A stretch of 64,000 nt of DNA from Pseudomonas sp. TH41 (GCF_016650695.1 NZ_JAEKFH010000003.1:2128001-2192000), one strand, 5' to 3'; shown: positions 1 to 11,414, counted from the stretch's first letter. Made by a program: numbers and translations. The notes: a model not told the origin generated them from the letters alone.

Positions 1-141
1 CGGGTCAGCAGCAGCCTGGAGCCAGGCCTGGTCGAACCGATTGAGCGGTTGCATCGGGTGGCGGTGGGGGTTGCCGATGAGCTGCGGCTGAACCTGCACG
101 TCGGGGAGCATGTGAATTTCGTTGCGACTTCAGAGCAGTAA
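1..141 (+). CDS. C-terminal fragment of an unidentified protein
   Basis: The window opens inside a reading frame that stays open from base 1 to a TAA at 139-141, giving 46 residues that end in NFVATSEQ. Codon use is GC-rich like the rest of the window. The fragment is too short to assign to a family. Its stop codon touches the first base of the REP palindrome that follows, so the gene ends exactly where the repeat begins. Confidence 0.5.
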   Translation, partial: RVSSSLEPGLVEPIERLHRVAVGVADELRLNLHVGEHVNFVATSEQ

Positions 142-222
142 AAGATCGCAGCCTTCGGCAGCTCCTACAAGGGCGGGGGCCAGGAACACACATGTAGGAG
201 CTGCCGAAGGCTGCGATCTTTT
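141..222. repeat. REP-type palindrome, family A, copy 1
   Basis: Two inverted arms containing GATCGCAGCCTTCGGCAGC and its complement (141-169 and 193-222) flank a 23-bp loop. The same arms recur at 5462, 15829, 52464 and 61016. The element lies between two converging genes, and the T-run closing the right arm could help termination in both directions. Such sequences are common intergenic repeats in fluorescent pseudomonads. Confidence 0.85.
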
Positions 223-227
223 CGCTC

Positions 228-1178
228 TCAAACGGCAATCGACGGCAACGGCAGGCCATTCAGCGATTGCGCACTGCTGGCCTGCTCGGCCATCAACCAA
301 TCCACAAACTGTTGAATCAAAGCCCCGCGCCGTTTGCGCTGGGGCAGGACCACGTAATAGCCCAGTCGGGAAATCACCGTTTCAGCAATCGGCCGACACA
401 ACAAACCTTGCGCCAGCAAGTTATCCACAAGGTGCCGCCAACCGATTGCCACGCCTTGCCCGCCAATCGCCGCTTGAATCAACAACGTGTAATTGTCGAA
501 GCGCAATTGCCCCGGCGCTGGTGCTGACGAGATGCCAAGCTCGCGAAACACGCCGCTCCAGTCGAACCAGTTACTGCTGTTTTCCCCGCGCAGGTGCAGC
601 AGAGGGAATTCCAGCAATGACTGAGCCGGCAAGGGCAGGGGACGATCCTTCAATAGCAGCGGACTGCATACCGGGAACACTTCTTCGCTGAACAGCCAAT
701 GGCTTTCACCTTGCTTGAATCGGCCATCACCGAACAACACCGCCACATCGATATCGGTGCGCAACATGTTGTGACTGCGTTCGCTGGTGACCAGGCTCAC
801 ATCAACCTGAGGGTTGGCGGCATGAAAGCGGTGCAAACGTGGCATCAGCCAATACGCGGCGAAGGCGAAATCGGTGGCGACCTGCAACACCTCGTGTTGC
901 TGTTGCGCACTGATTGCGCTCAATCCTGCGTCGATATTCTGCAAACCGAGCTGAACCTGCTCATAAAGAATCGTCCCGGCCTCGGTCAATTCAATGCCGC
1001 GATAAATGCGGTCGAACAGTCGTGTAGCGAGCTGTTCTTCCAGCCGTTTGATCTGCTGACTGATCGCCGCTTGCGTGGTGCCGAGCTCCACTGCCGCAGC
1101 GGTAAAGCTGCGCTGTCGAGCCGCCGCTTCAAACGCGCGAAGCAAATCCAGAGATAAATCACCAAGGGCGTCATACAT
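228..1178 (-). CDS. LysR-family regulator, probably of choline sulfate use
   Basis: A 316-residue LysR-type regulator, the normal length for the family. The N-terminal winged helix-turn-helix spans about residues 8-67 and contains RSFTAAAVELGTTQAAISQQ. The remainder is the LysR effector-binding domain. It is transcribed away from betC and choX across a ~110-bp gap, the usual arrangement for a LysR protein and its target operon, and a dedicated LysR regulator is known next to choline sulfatase genes in proteobacteria. By inference it senses choline-O-sulfate or choline. Family assignment is firm; the effector is inferred only from the neighbours. Confidence 0.85.
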   Translation of the reverse strand: MYDALGDLSLDLLRAFEAAARQRSFTAAAVELGTTQAAISQQIKRLEEQLATRLFDRIYRGIELTEAGTILYEQVQLGLQNIDAGLSAISAQQQHEVLQVATDFAFAAYWLMPRLHRFHAANPQVDVSLVTSERSHNMLRTDIDVAVLFGDGRFKQGESHWLFSEEVFPVCSPLLLKDRPLPLPAQSLLEFPLLHLRGENSSNWFDWSGVFRELGISSAPAPGQLRFDNYTLLIQAAIGGQGVAIGWRHLVDNLLAQGLLCRPIAETVISRLGYYVVLPQRKRRGALIQQFVDWLMAEQASSAQSLNGLPLPSIAV

Positions 1179-1191
1179 AAGCTGTGCTTAT
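1177..1191. promoter_or_regulatory. Candidate LysR operator (T-N11-A palindrome)
   Basis: ATAAGC-TGT-GCTTAT is a perfect inverted repeat with a 3-bp centre, and T1178 to A1190 fits the T-N11-A rule for LysR boxes. It overlaps the ATG of the divergent LysR gene (1176-1178) and lies about 100 bp upstream of betC. The position suits autorepression plus activation of betC-choX. The function is inferred. Confidence 0.5.
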
Positions 1192-1292
1192 CCTAGTCAT
1201 TGCCTGGCATGGGCTTTACCACAAAGTGCATGGACTCCATGCTCGATCGCAGCACTTTCGCATAAATATTCACTATGGAATGCCGCGATCAC

Positions 1293-2807
1293 ATGAAGCG
1301 CAAGAATATTCTTTTCATCATGGCCGATCAGATGGCCGCGCCAATGTTGCCGTTCTACGGCCCTTCGCCTATTAAACTGCCGAATCTCAGCCGCCTCGCC
1401 GCCGAAGGCGTGGTGTTCGATGCCGCTTACTGCAACAGCCCACTCTGCGCGCCGTCGCGTTTTACCCTGGTCAGCGGTCAGCTGCCGAGCAAGATCGGCG
1501 CCTACGATAACGCGGCCGATTTCCCCGCCGATGTACCGACCTATGCCCACTACCTGCGTCGCCTCGGTTACCGCACAGCGTTGTCGGGCAAGATGCACTT
1601 CTGCGGTCCGGACCAGTTACACGGTTACGAAGAACGCCTGACCAGTGACATTTACCCGGCCGACTATGGCTGGGCCGTGAACTGGGATGAACCGGACGTA
1701 CGTCCGAGCTGGTATCACAACATGTCGTCGGTGCTGCAAGCCGGGCCGTGCGTGCGCACCAATCAGCTGGATTTCGACGAAGAAGTGGTGTTCAAGGCCC
1801 AGCAATACCTGTTCGATCACATCCGCGAGGATGGCGATCAACCTTTCTGCCTGACCGTTTCGATGACTCACCCCCACGACCCTTACACCATTCCCAAGGC
1901 TTTCTGGGACCTGTACGACGATGCCGACATCCCGCTGCCCGACACTCCGGCACAGGCTGAACTCGATCCGCACGCTCAGCGTTTGCTCAAGGTTTACGAC
2001 CTGTGGGACAAGCCGCTGCCTGTGGATAAGATTCGCGATGCGCGCCGTGCATACTTCGGCGCTTGCAGCTATATCGATAGCAACGTCGGCAAACTCCTGC
2101 AAACGCTTGAGGAAACAGGGCTGATCGACGACACCATCATCGTGTTCTCCGGTGACCACGGCGACATGCTCGGTGAACGCGGGCTTTGGTACAAAATGCA
2201 CTGGTTCGAAATGGCCGCGCGCGTTCCGCTGTTGATCAGTGCCCCGGGTCAGTTCGGGGCTGGCCGGGTCAGCGCAGCGGTGTCGACTGCCGATTTGCTG
2301 CCGACGTTTGTGGAGTTGGCGGGGGGATCGCTGGAGCCGGGGCTGCCGCTGGACGGTCGCTCGCTGGTTTCGCACCTGAAAGGGCAGGGCGGTCACGACG
2401 AGGTCTTCGGCGAATACATGGCCGAAGGCACGATCAGTCCGCTGATGATGATTCGCCGCGGCGCCAATAAATTCATCTATAGCGAAGACGACCCTTGCCT
2501 GCTCTTCGACCTGCAGAACGACCCGCGCGAACAAGAAGAACTCAGCAAATCGCCACAACATCAGCAGCTTTTCGATGATTTTCTCGCTGAAGCACGGGCC
2601 AAATGGGATATCCCGACGATCCACCACCAAGTGCTTGCCAGCCAAAGGCGCCGTCGATTCGTCGCCGATGCGCTGACCATCGGCAAGCTGAAGAGCTGGG
2701 ATCACCAGCCGCTGGTCGACGCCAGCCAGCAGTACATGCGCAACCACATCGACCTCGACGATCTGGAGCGCAAAGCACGTTATCCACAACCCTGCCAAAA
2801 CCAATAA
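1293..2807 (+). CDS. betC: Choline-sulfatase
   Basis: A 504-residue type I sulfatase that hydrolyses choline-O-sulfate to choline and sulfate. The sulfatase signature is C52-A-P-S-R; in this family the cysteine is oxidised to formylglycine and attacks the sulfate. The N-terminus KNILFIMADQ carries the metal-binding aspartate, and FSGDHGDMLGE is the second metal motif. The start at 1293 gives the family's usual MKRKNILF beginning; an in-frame ATG at 1275 adds six residues and neither has a strong ribosome site. choX follows after 16 bp, so hydrolysis and choline capture are probably one operon. The choline produced can enter glycine betaine synthesis. Confidence 0.93.
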   Translation: MKRKNILFIMADQMAAPMLPFYGPSPIKLPNLSRLAAEGVVFDAAYCNSPLCAPSRFTLVSGQLPSKIGAYDNAADFPADVPTYAHYLRRLGYRTALSGKMHFCGPDQLHGYEERLTSDIYPADYGWAVNWDEPDVRPSWYHNMSSVLQAGPCVRTNQLDFDEEVVFKAQQYLFDHIREDGDQPFCLTVSMTHPHDPYTIPKAFWDLYDDADIPLPDTPAQAELDPHAQRLLKVYDLWDKPLPVDKIRDARRAYFGACSYIDSNVGKLLQTLEETGLIDDTIIVFSGDHGDMLGERGLWYKMHWFEMAARVPLLISAPGQFGAGRVSAAVSTADLLPTFVELAGGSLEPGLPLDGRSLVSHLKGQGGHDEVFGEYMAEGTISPLMMIRRGANKFIYSEDDPCLLFDLQNDPREQEELSKSPQHQQLFDDFLAEARAKWDIPTIHHQVLASQRRRRFVADALTIGKLKSWDHQPLVDASQQYMRNHIDLDDLERKARYPQPCQNQ

Positions 2808-2823
2808 TGTTAAGGGGAAGTCC

Positions 2824-3744
2824 ATGCAAAAGTTATCCACAGTACTGACGGTCGGGCTCCTGGCTCTGGGCAGTGCGTCGGCGTATGCCGATCAGAGCTG
2901 CGAGACGGTGAAAATGGCCGACCCTGGCTGGAGCGACATCGCCGCGACCAACGCCATCACCGGGTTTCTGCTGGACGGCATGGGCTATAAGGCCAAAGTC
3001 GACACCCTCGCGGTGCCGATCACCTTTGGCGGTCTGAAGGACGGACAGGTCGACGTGTTTCTGGGTAACTGGATGCCGGCGCAACAGGGTTTCTACGACA
3101 AGTTCGTGGCCACGGGTGACGTCACTCAACTGGCGAAGAACCTCGACGGCACCGAATTCACCCTCGCTGTTCCGGACTACGTCTGGGACGCGGGTGTGCA
3201 TAACTTTTCCGACCTGAACAAATTCGCCGACAAGTTCGACAAGAAGATCTACGGCATCGGCTCCGGTGCCCCGGCGAACATTTCACTGCAAGAAATCATC
3301 AAGAAAAACGACTTCGACATGGGTCAGTGGAAACTCGTCGAATCCAGTGAGCAGGCGATGCTGGCGGAAGTGTCCCGCGCCGTGAAGAAACAGAAATTCG
3401 TGACCTTCCTCGGCTGGACGCCGCATCCAATGAACGTGCAGTTGAAAATGCACTACCTGAAGGGTGGCGAGAAGTACTTTGGCGACACCGGCAGCGTCCA
3501 CACCCTGACGCGCAAGGGTTACGCCGAAGCCTGTCCAAACGTTGGCAAACTGCTCACCAACCTGAGTTTCACTCAGGAGATGGAGAACAGCATCATGGCC
3601 GAGGTGGTGAACAAGAAAGTCAGCAATGCTGATGCGGCCAAGGCGTGGATCAAGGCCAATCCGGCGGTGCTGGATAAATGGCTGGATGGCGTGAAGACTG
3701 CAGACGGGAAGGACGCGTTGCCGGCGGTTAAAGCCAAGTTGTAA
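2824..3744 (+). CDS. choX: Choline ABC transporter periplasmic binding protein
   Basis: A 306-residue type II periplasmic binding protein of the glycine betaine/choline class. A signal peptide of about 22 residues ends AYA before DQSCET. Aromatic residues in MADPGWSD, LGNWMPAQ, PDYVWD and FLGWTPHP fit the aromatic cage that holds the quaternary ammonium of choline. A strong ribosome site (AAGGGGAA) precedes the ATG. No permease or ATPase gene follows, so it must work with a transporter encoded elsewhere. Coupling to betC suggests that choline sulfate or its product is taken up as carbon, nitrogen, sulfur or osmoprotectant source. Confidence 0.9.
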   Translation: MQKLSTVLTVGLLALGSASAYADQSCETVKMADPGWSDIAATNAITGFLLDGMGYKAKVDTLAVPITFGGLKDGQVDVFLGNWMPAQQGFYDKFVATGDVTQLAKNLDGTEFTLAVPDYVWDAGVHNFSDLNKFADKFDKKIYGIGSGAPANISLQEIIKKNDFDMGQWKLVESSEQAMLAEVSRAVKKQKFVTFLGWTPHPMNVQLKMHYLKGGEKYFGDTGSVHTLTRKGYAEACPNVGKLLTNLSFTQEMENSIMAEVVNKKVSNADAAKAWIKANPAVLDKWLDGVKTADGKDALPAVKAKL

Positions 3745-3760
3745 GGTCCGAGGACGCCTT

Positions 3761-3820
3761 CGCGAGCAGGCTCGCTCCCACAGGTGCCTGTATTACCCTG
3801 TGGGAGCGAACCTGCTCGCG
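3761..3820. repeat. REP-like palindrome, family B variant
   Basis: Inverted arms CGCGAGCAGGCTCGCTCCCA and TGGGAGCGAACCTGCTCGCG surround a short loop. It lies just after choX and ahead of the SulP gene and may stabilise or end the betC-choX transcript. It lacks the long core seen in the copies at 16498, 35965 and 49620. Confidence 0.8.
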
Positions 3821-3894
3821 ATGATTTTTGAGCTTGCACCGTCACATCTGACACACCACCCTGACGCGTTTGTAGTCACTCACTGAGAGGACCC

Positions 3895-5463
3895 ATGGCC
3901 TTCCCCAGCCGCCATTCGCTCTTCCCCTTCCTTAGCTGGCTGCCCCGGCAGACCCGCGCCAGCGTCGGGCGTGACTTGATCGTCGGCCTCAGCGGCGCGA
4001 TTCTCGCGCTGCCGCAATCCATTGCCTACGCCTTGATCGCCGGCCTCCCACCGGAATATGGCTTGTACGCCGCTATCATCCCGGTGTTGATCGCCTGTCT
4101 GTGGGGTTCGTCATGGCATTTGATCTGTGGTCCTACGGCAGCGATCTCCATTGTCCTGTTTGCCAGCGTCAGTCCTCTGGCCGTTCCCGCGTCACAGGAC
4201 TACATCACGCTGATCCTGTTGCTGACGCTTCTCGCCGGCATTTTCCAGTGGCTGTTGGGTTTGCTGCGTTTTGGCGCCTTGGTAAATTTCGTCTCTCACT
4301 CGGTGGTGCTGGGCTTTACCCTCGGTGCGGCGGTGGTGATTGCCATTGGCCAACTGCCAAACCTGCTGGGGCTGGACTTGCCCAGCCAGGCAACGGCGCT
4401 GAACAGCTTGGTGACGCTGTTCAGTCATCTGGGTGAAGTGGATAAGCCTTCATGGGTGCTGGGCCTGGCGACAGTCGTCGTGGGCGCCATACTGAAACTG
4501 CTGTTGCGGCGTTGGCCGACGCTATTGATCACCCTGGCGTTGGGCGGATTGCTGGTCTGGCTCTGGCCATCAATGTTCGGGCAGGTGAAGTTGGTCAGTG
4601 CGTTTGTCGGGCGACTGCCACCCTTCAGCCCTTTGCCGCTGGACCTGGAACTGATACTTCGTCTGCTGCCCAGCGCGGTGGCGGTGGGTATGCTCGGTCT
4701 GGTCACCAGCCTGTCGATTGCTCGCTCGTTGTCAGCCCGTTCGCAGCAGTTGCTCGACGCGAATCAGGAAGTCCGCGCCCAGGGTTTATCGAACATGGTC
4801 GGTGCATTTTTTTCCGGCTCGCTATCAGCCGGTTCCTTCACTCGCTCGGGCCTGAGCTATGAAGCGGGTGCCTGCTCGCCTATGGCCGGCGTTTTTTCGG
4901 CGTTGTGGGTGGGACTTTTCGCCATCTTCGGTGCGAGTTTGATTGCCCATATCCCGATCCCGGCCATGGCTGGCAGCATTTTATTGATTGCATGGGGGTT
5001 GGTGGATCATCGCGGCATTCGCGCGTTGTGGCGGGTCAGCCACTCCGAGTTCCTGGTCATGGCGCTGACCTGCGTTGCAACGTTGCTGCTGGAACTGCAG
5101 ACGGCCATTTATGCCGGCGTGCTGGCGTCGCTGTTCTTCTACCTCAAGCGCACTTCGCAGCCACGAGTACAGCATTCTCGCGAAGGGGATGAAGACATTC
5201 TGCGGGTGGGCGGGTCGATTTTTTTCGGCGCCAGCCATTACCTGCAAGTGCGCCTGCAACGGATGCACGGCGCGCGCGTGGTGATCGAGGCGCAGCAGAT
5301 CAACTTCATCGATTATTCAGGGGTGGAAATGCTGCACCAGGAAGCACGGCGGCTGCTTAAGCAGGATCGCAGCCTGACCCTGCGGCGCGCGCGGCCGCAG
5401 GTGGTGGAGGAGTTGAGGAAGCTTGAAGGGGCGGAGAAATGCCCGATCAGGTTTGAAGACTAA
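3895..5463 (+). CDS. SulP-family anion transporter with STAS domain
   Basis: A 522-residue inner-membrane protein. Residues from about 25 to 420 hold many hydrophobic helices, including the SulP signature region around ALPQSIAYALIAGLPPEYGLY. A C-terminal STAS domain follows (about 435-520, with IDYSGVEML). SulP proteins carry sulfate, bicarbonate or other anions by symport or exchange. It follows choX on the same strand after a REP-like palindrome and a ~150-bp gap, so co-transcription is uncertain. Its place beside a sulfatase makes export or uptake of sulfate a reasonable guess, but bicarbonate transport cannot be excluded. Confidence 0.85.
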   Translation: MAFPSRHSLFPFLSWLPRQTRASVGRDLIVGLSGAILALPQSIAYALIAGLPPEYGLYAAIIPVLIACLWGSSWHLICGPTAAISIVLFASVSPLAVPASQDYITLILLLTLLAGIFQWLLGLLRFGALVNFVSHSVVLGFTLGAAVVIAIGQLPNLLGLDLPSQATALNSLVTLFSHLGEVDKPSWVLGLATVVVGAILKLLLRRWPTLLITLALGGLLVWLWPSMFGQVKLVSAFVGRLPPFSPLPLDLELILRLLPSAVAVGMLGLVTSLSIARSLSARSQQLLDANQEVRAQGLSNMVGAFFSGSLSAGSFTRSGLSYEAGACSPMAGVFSALWVGLFAIFGASLIAHIPIPAMAGSILLIAWGLVDHRGIRALWRVSHSEFLVMALTCVATLLLELQTAIYAGVLASLFFYLKRTSQPRVQHSREGDEDILRVGGSIFFGASHYLQVRLQRMHGARVVIEAQQINFIDYSGVEMLHQEARRLLKQDRSLTLRRARPQVVEELRKLEGAEKCPIRFED

Positions 5464-5540
5464 AAAGATCGCAGCCTGCGGCAGCTCCTACAGAAGGAAC
5501 GCCGATCCCATGTAGGAGCTGCCGCAGGCTGCGATCTTTT
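5462..5540. repeat. REP-type palindrome, family A, copy 2
   Basis: Arms with GATCGCAGCCTGCGGCAGC and its complement flank an 18-bp loop. It fills the whole space between the stop codons of the converging SulP and aroE genes. Both arms carry CTGCGGC instead of CTTCGGC, a compensated change that preserves pairing. It is likely to act as a two-way transcript end. Confidence 0.85.
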
Positions 5541-5544
5541 GACT

Positions 5545-6366
5545 TTAAAGGGCCAACTGCCGGCGTAGTTCGGCCAGCACCGGCGCCGTATCCGGGCGCA
5601 CCCCCCGCCACAGGAAGAAGGCTTCTGCCGCTTGTTCAGCGAGCATCCCCAAGCCATCCATCGACACTGCCGCGCCATGTTCAATGGCCCAACGGCAGAA
5701 CGAAGTCGGTTCCTTGCCATACATCATGTCGTAGCAAACGGTTTTACCCGGTTCGATCAAGCTGCCGGCAATCGGCGGCACATCGCCCGACAGGCTCGCC
5801 GACGTGGCGTTGATGATCAGGTCTACTGATTCCTGTAACCAGTCGAAACCGCTGGCCGACACCGGCCCCAGATCAGCGAACAATTCCGCCAGCAGTTCGG
5901 CTTTTTCTACCGTGCGGTTGGCAATGATCACCGAGGCCGGTTGCTCCGCCAGCAACGGTTCCAGCGCACCGCGCACCGCGCCGCCCGCGCCGAGCAGCAG
6001 GATGCGTTTGCCCTTGAGGCTGAAACCGGCATTGACCGTCAGGTCCCGAACCAGCCCGGCACCGTCGGTGTTATCACCCAGCAGGCTGCCATCGGCGAGT
6101 TTGCTCAAGGTGTTCACTGCGCCGGCCCGCTGCGCCCGTTCCGTCAGGCTGTCGGCCAGGCGAAAAGCGTCTTCCTTGAATGGCACCGTCACATTGGCGC
6201 CGCAACCTTCGAGGAAAAACGCCCGGGCAAAGTCGGAAAAGTCATCGAGCGGAGCCAGCGAGGTGCTGTAATCCAGTTGCTGAGCAGTCTGCTCGGCGAA
6301 CAGACGATGGATCAGCGGCGACTTGCTGTGCCCAATCGGGTTACCAAATACGACGTAACGGTCCAT
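5545..6366 (-). CDS. aroE: Shikimate dehydrogenase (NADP+)
   Basis: A 273-residue enzyme reducing 3-dehydroshikimate to shikimate in aromatic amino acid synthesis. The substrate motif NPIGHSKSP is at residues 9-17. The catalytic pair matches K64 (in NVTVPFK) and D101 (in GDNTDG). The NADP-binding glycine loop GAGGAVRG is near 126-133. A GGAG ribosome site precedes the ATG. It lies 13 bp after hemF on the same strand, the usual Pseudomonas hemF-aroE pair. Length and motifs are typical. Confidence 0.96.
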   Translation of the reverse strand: MDRYVVFGNPIGHSKSPLIHRLFAEQTAQQLDYSTSLAPLDDFSDFARAFFLEGCGANVTVPFKEDAFRLADSLTERAQRAGAVNTLSKLADGSLLGDNTDGAGLVRDLTVNAGFSLKGKRILLLGAGGAVRGALEPLLAEQPASVIIANRTVEKAELLAELFADLGPVSASGFDWLQESVDLIINATSASLSGDVPPIAGSLIEPGKTVCYDMMYGKEPTSFCRWAIEHGAAVSMDGLGMLAEQAAEAFFLWRGVRPDTAPVLAELRRQLAL

Positions 6367-6379
6367 CAGAACTCCTCGT

Positions 6380-8436
<2,057 letters not shown>

Positions 8437-8463
8437 GATATTTGGTGTTTGTCAGGGCCTCTT

Positions 8464-8550
8464 CGCGGGCAAGCCCGCTCCCACAGGATTTCGGTCGTTC
8501 ACATAATTCGTATACGACTCGGACCTGTGGGAGCGAGGCTTGCCCGCGAT
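8464..8550. repeat. REP-like palindrome, family B variant
   Basis: Arms CGCGGGCAAGCCCGCTCCCA and TGGGAGCGAGGCTTGCCCGCG enclose a ~45-bp centre. The element sits between the converging qor and tsaC genes, where it may end both transcripts. Confidence 0.8.
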
Positions 8551-8566
8551 GAACGATAACGCGGTA

Positions 8567-9124
8567 TTAGCCCGGGCGAATGACGTGACCGGTCGCCAGG
8601 TCGCGAATCACGCTCGGATTCTTGCGCCCACCCAAATGCCCGCCCAACACCAAATCAACCTGCCCACGGAAATACTGCTCCACACGAATCCGTGTGCGCG
8701 CCGCCGGCCGGCCCTGTGGATTAGCCGACGTTGAGACCAGCGGCCCCACCAATGCGCATAAATCCCGTATCTGTGGGTGATCGCTGACCCGCAGCGCCAC
8801 GGTTTCATGCACGCCGGTAATCCACTGGGGCAACTGGTTCTGATGTGGCACCAGCCAGGTGTTGGGTCCCGGCCAGGTGCTGGCCATGCGGTCCATCCAA
8901 AGCTCGGGGAAATCTTCGAACAGGAAGTCGAACTGGCGAATGTTATCGGCGACCAGAATCAGGCCCTTTTCCACAGACCGGCCCTTGAGCAGCAGCAGAC
9001 GCTCCACCGCTTCCTCGTCCCACGGATCGCAACCCAGACCCCAGACCGCTTCGGTTGGATAGGCAATCACCGCCCCTGCGCGAATGGCTCGTGCGGCTTG
9101 TTGCACACGCCAACTGTTGACCAT
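8567..9124 (-). CDS. tsaC: L-threonylcarbamoyladenylate synthase
   Basis: A 185-residue YrdC/Sua5-domain enzyme. It makes threonylcarbamoyl-AMP from threonine, bicarbonate and ATP for the t6A37 modification of ANN-decoding tRNAs. Seen: [13 protein letters not shown] near the N-terminus, [18 protein letters not shown], and STSAN near residue 131. The short form without the extra Sua5 domain is TsaC. A GGAGAG ribosome site precedes the ATG. dprA lies upstream on the same strand 54 bp away. Confidence 0.94.
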   Translation of the reverse strand: MVNSWRVQQAARAIRAGAVIAYPTEAVWGLGCDPWDEEAVERLLLLKGRSVEKGLILVADNIRQFDFLFEDFPELWMDRMASTWPGPNTWLVPHQNQLPQWITGVHETVALRVSDHPQIRDLCALVGPLVSTSANPQGRPAARTRIRVEQYFRGQVDLVLGGHLGGRKNPSVIRDLATGHVIRPG

Positions 9125-9178
9125 GAAAAACTCTCCGGAATAAGGCTCTGCGCAGTTTACCGATCTTCCTTATAAAAC

Positions 9179-10279
9179 CTAGCTTACACGCGCAAACCAG
9201 CGCCCGCTTTCACAGACCGCCCGGCCCTCCATTTCCAGCTCCGTCAGCGCCGCCAGCACTTTGGGCAAGGCCCAGCCGCTGGTATTTGCCAGCGCCTCAC
9301 TGGTGTGGGGCGCGGCATGCAACAGCATGAGCAACGGATGTGTCACCGATGGTTCCTCTGTGGACATCGGCAACCGTTGCCAGCCACGCAACGCTTCGAG
9401 GATATGCTCGATGGTTTCCACCAGCACCGCACCGTCACGGATCAGCTGATGACAACCGCGCGCGCCGGGATGATGGATCGAGCCCGGGATCGCATACACC
9501 TCTCGCCCTTGCTCCGCCGCCAGCCTCGCGGTGATCAACGAACCGCTGGCGACACTGGCCTCGACCACCAACACACCGAGGGACAAACCGCTGATGATTC
9601 GATTGCGTCGGGGGAAGTTGCTGGCCGTTGGACCGGCGTCCAGCGGGAACTCCGAAAGTACCGCGCTACCCGATGCAATCATGGCATCCGCCAACCGTTG
9701 ATTGCGCTGTGGATAAAACTTTTCAAGTCCCGTGCCAAGTACACCGACCGTTCGCCCGCCCACGTCCAAAGCGGCTTGATGCGCGGCGGCGTCGATGCCC
9801 AGCGCCAGACCGCTGGTGATGACAAAACCGGCGCCCGCCAGACTGCGGGAAAACGCGGCAGCGGTGTCCATTCCCGGCCGAGAAGCGCGGCGGCTGCCGA
9901 CCATTGCCAGCTGTGGTTTTTCCAGAATGCCCGGATCGCCCGCCACAAATAACAGCGGCGGAGCATCACTGATCTCCGCCAGCAACGCCGGGTAGTCAGG
10001 CTGGTCCCACATCAGTAAATGCTGGCCCGGACGCTCTAGCCAAGCCAATGCGTGGCTCGCACCATCACGGACTTCAGGGGCTCGACGAGCCTCTGCGCAA
10101 GCGAAAGGCAAGCCGAGCGAACGCCAGGCACTCGCCGGAGCGTCGATGGCTTTGGACGCCGAGCCGAAGGCCTCCAGCAATTTCTTGAAACGCGCAGGAC
10201 CGAGTTCCGGCAGGCGATGCAAACGTAGACGAGCTTCCAGTTCCGCAGGGGAAACCGATGCAAAAGTAGACAGCGACAT
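9179..10279 (-). CDS. dprA: DNA-processing protein DprA
   Basis: A 366-residue protein that binds incoming single-stranded DNA and loads RecA during natural transformation; it is also widely kept in species not known to be competent. An N-terminal SAM-like region precedes the Rossmann-like core, with MVGSRRASRPGM, SGLALGIDAAAH, GTGLEKFYPQRN and FPRRNRIISGLS. A C-terminal winged-helix tail follows from about residue 300. It shares its strand with the upstream LysM gene and downstream tsaC, the conserved Pseudomonas order. Confidence 0.94.
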   Translation of the reverse strand: MSLSTFASVSPAELEARLRLHRLPELGPARFKKLLEAFGSASKAIDAPASAWRSLGLPFACAEARRAPEVRDGASHALAWLERPGQHLLMWDQPDYPALLAEISDAPPLLFVAGDPGILEKPQLAMVGSRRASRPGMDTAAAFSRSLAGAGFVITSGLALGIDAAAHQAALDVGGRTVGVLGTGLEKFYPQRNQRLADAMIASGSAVLSEFPLDAGPTASNFPRRNRIISGLSLGVLVVEASVASGSLITARLAAEQGREVYAIPGSIHHPGARGCHQLIRDGAVLVETIEHILEALRGWQRLPMSTEEPSVTHPLLMLLHAAPHTSEALANTSGWALPKVLAALTELEMEGRAVCESGRWFARVS

Positions 10280-10358
10280 GGATCATCCTTGATCGTTATG
10301 AGCCCCGTTCAAACGGGAATAAGCTGTGGATAACTCTGTTGGTAACTCGTTAAGCAGG

Positions 10359-11384
10359 CTAAGGATTTCGCACCTTGTCCATCACCGCCAAGGAACGCGA
10401 TGCGTTGAGGACCAATCCGTAACTAAGTTTGTCGTAAGTGCGGAACACCATCAGCAGACCGGCCCGCTCATCGGGAATTTTCAGCGGCTGGCCAGTGATC
10501 CGGTCGCGCACGGTTTCACCGGTTTTCATCACCACCAGGACGTTGCCTTCGGCGAGGCCGTCGCGTTGGCCCTTGTTCAGCGTCACGACATCCAGCGCGC
10601 CAATCTGCGTAACCCCGCGCGGTACATCGATGATCACCCCATTGATCTCGGTTGTTGGCGAACTGGGCATGAACGTCGAGTTGATCGAACGCTCCTCGCC
10701 GCTGAACAAGCGGTCGCCGAGACGGACTTCCTGGGTTGTGCGTTGCAGGGCGAGGGTGGCGACGTCGCCTTCAGTGGCCACGATCTCTCCACCACCGATG
10801 TCGTCGGCATTGATTCCCAGAAACTCCTTGCTCTGCGGATCGGTGTAGACCTTGCCCTGGCGGAAGATGCCGTACACCGGCTGGTTCGGATCGAAATGGC
10901 CGCGAGCGAAAATCCGGTCACCGGTACCGCTGAGCACGCGTTCGGCATCGCCAGCAACGATATAAGGCGCCTTGTCGAAGTCCTCGACCTTGTCGACGAT
11001 GCGATTGCTCAACAGAAAGCTGTTGATCGATTGCAGCGGAATGCTGGGGATGGCGTCGGCCACCGGACTGCTGCGGATGCGTGGCGAGAGCTTGATGGTC
11101 CCCCGGGAAGCGCCGCGATTGAGGGTCAGACGCGGCTGGCCGTTGACGTAGACCAGCGACAGCGAATCGCCGGGATAGATAAGATTGGGGTTTTCGATCT
11201 GTGGATTGGCCTGCCAGAGCTCGGGCCATTTCCACGGCTCACGCAGGAATTTTCCTGAGATGTCCCAGAGTGTATCCCCCGCTACCACGGTGTATTGCTG
11301 TGGAAAACCTTCCTTGAGTTGCACTTGCCCGTGCGCCAAACCAGCCGAGGCCAGAAGGAGCAAGGCGAGTAGTGATTTCCTCAT
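10359..11384 (-). CDS. Exported LysM-domain protein
   Basis: A 341-residue protein with a signal peptide (residues 1-19, ending AHG before QVQ). One LysM domain at about 31-80 begins YTVVAGDTLWDISGKF, suggesting peptidoglycan binding in the periplasm. The remaining ~260 residues show no catalytic motif I recognise. It is divergent from def, and the gap holds the three-way-junction palindrome at 11415. A homologue at this position is conserved in Pseudomonas, but its cellular role is not known to me. Confidence 0.85.
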   Translation of the reverse strand: MRKSLLALLLLASAGLAHGQVQLKEGFPQQYTVVAGDTLWDISGKFLREPWKWPELWQANPQIENPNLIYPGDSLSLVYVNGQPRLTLNRGASRGTIKLSPRIRSSPVADAIPSIPLQSINSFLLSNRIVDKVEDFDKAPYIVAGDAERVLSGTGDRIFARGHFDPNQPVYGIFRQGKVYTDPQSKEFLGINADDIGGGEIVATEGDVATLALQRTTQEVRLGDRLFSGEERSINSTFMPSSPTTEINGVIIDVPRGVTQIGALDVVTLNKGQRDGLAEGNVLVVMKTGETVRDRITGQPLKIPDERAGLLMVFRTYDKLSYGLVLNASRSLAVMDKVRNP

Positions 11385-11414
11385 GCGGTGAATCCCTTTA
11401 TTATGTACGTTCGC

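Noticed and set aside
122..691. A plus-strand 189-codon frame at the left edge
   Set aside because: It runs through the REP palindrome and opposite the LysR gene, and its translation has no domain.
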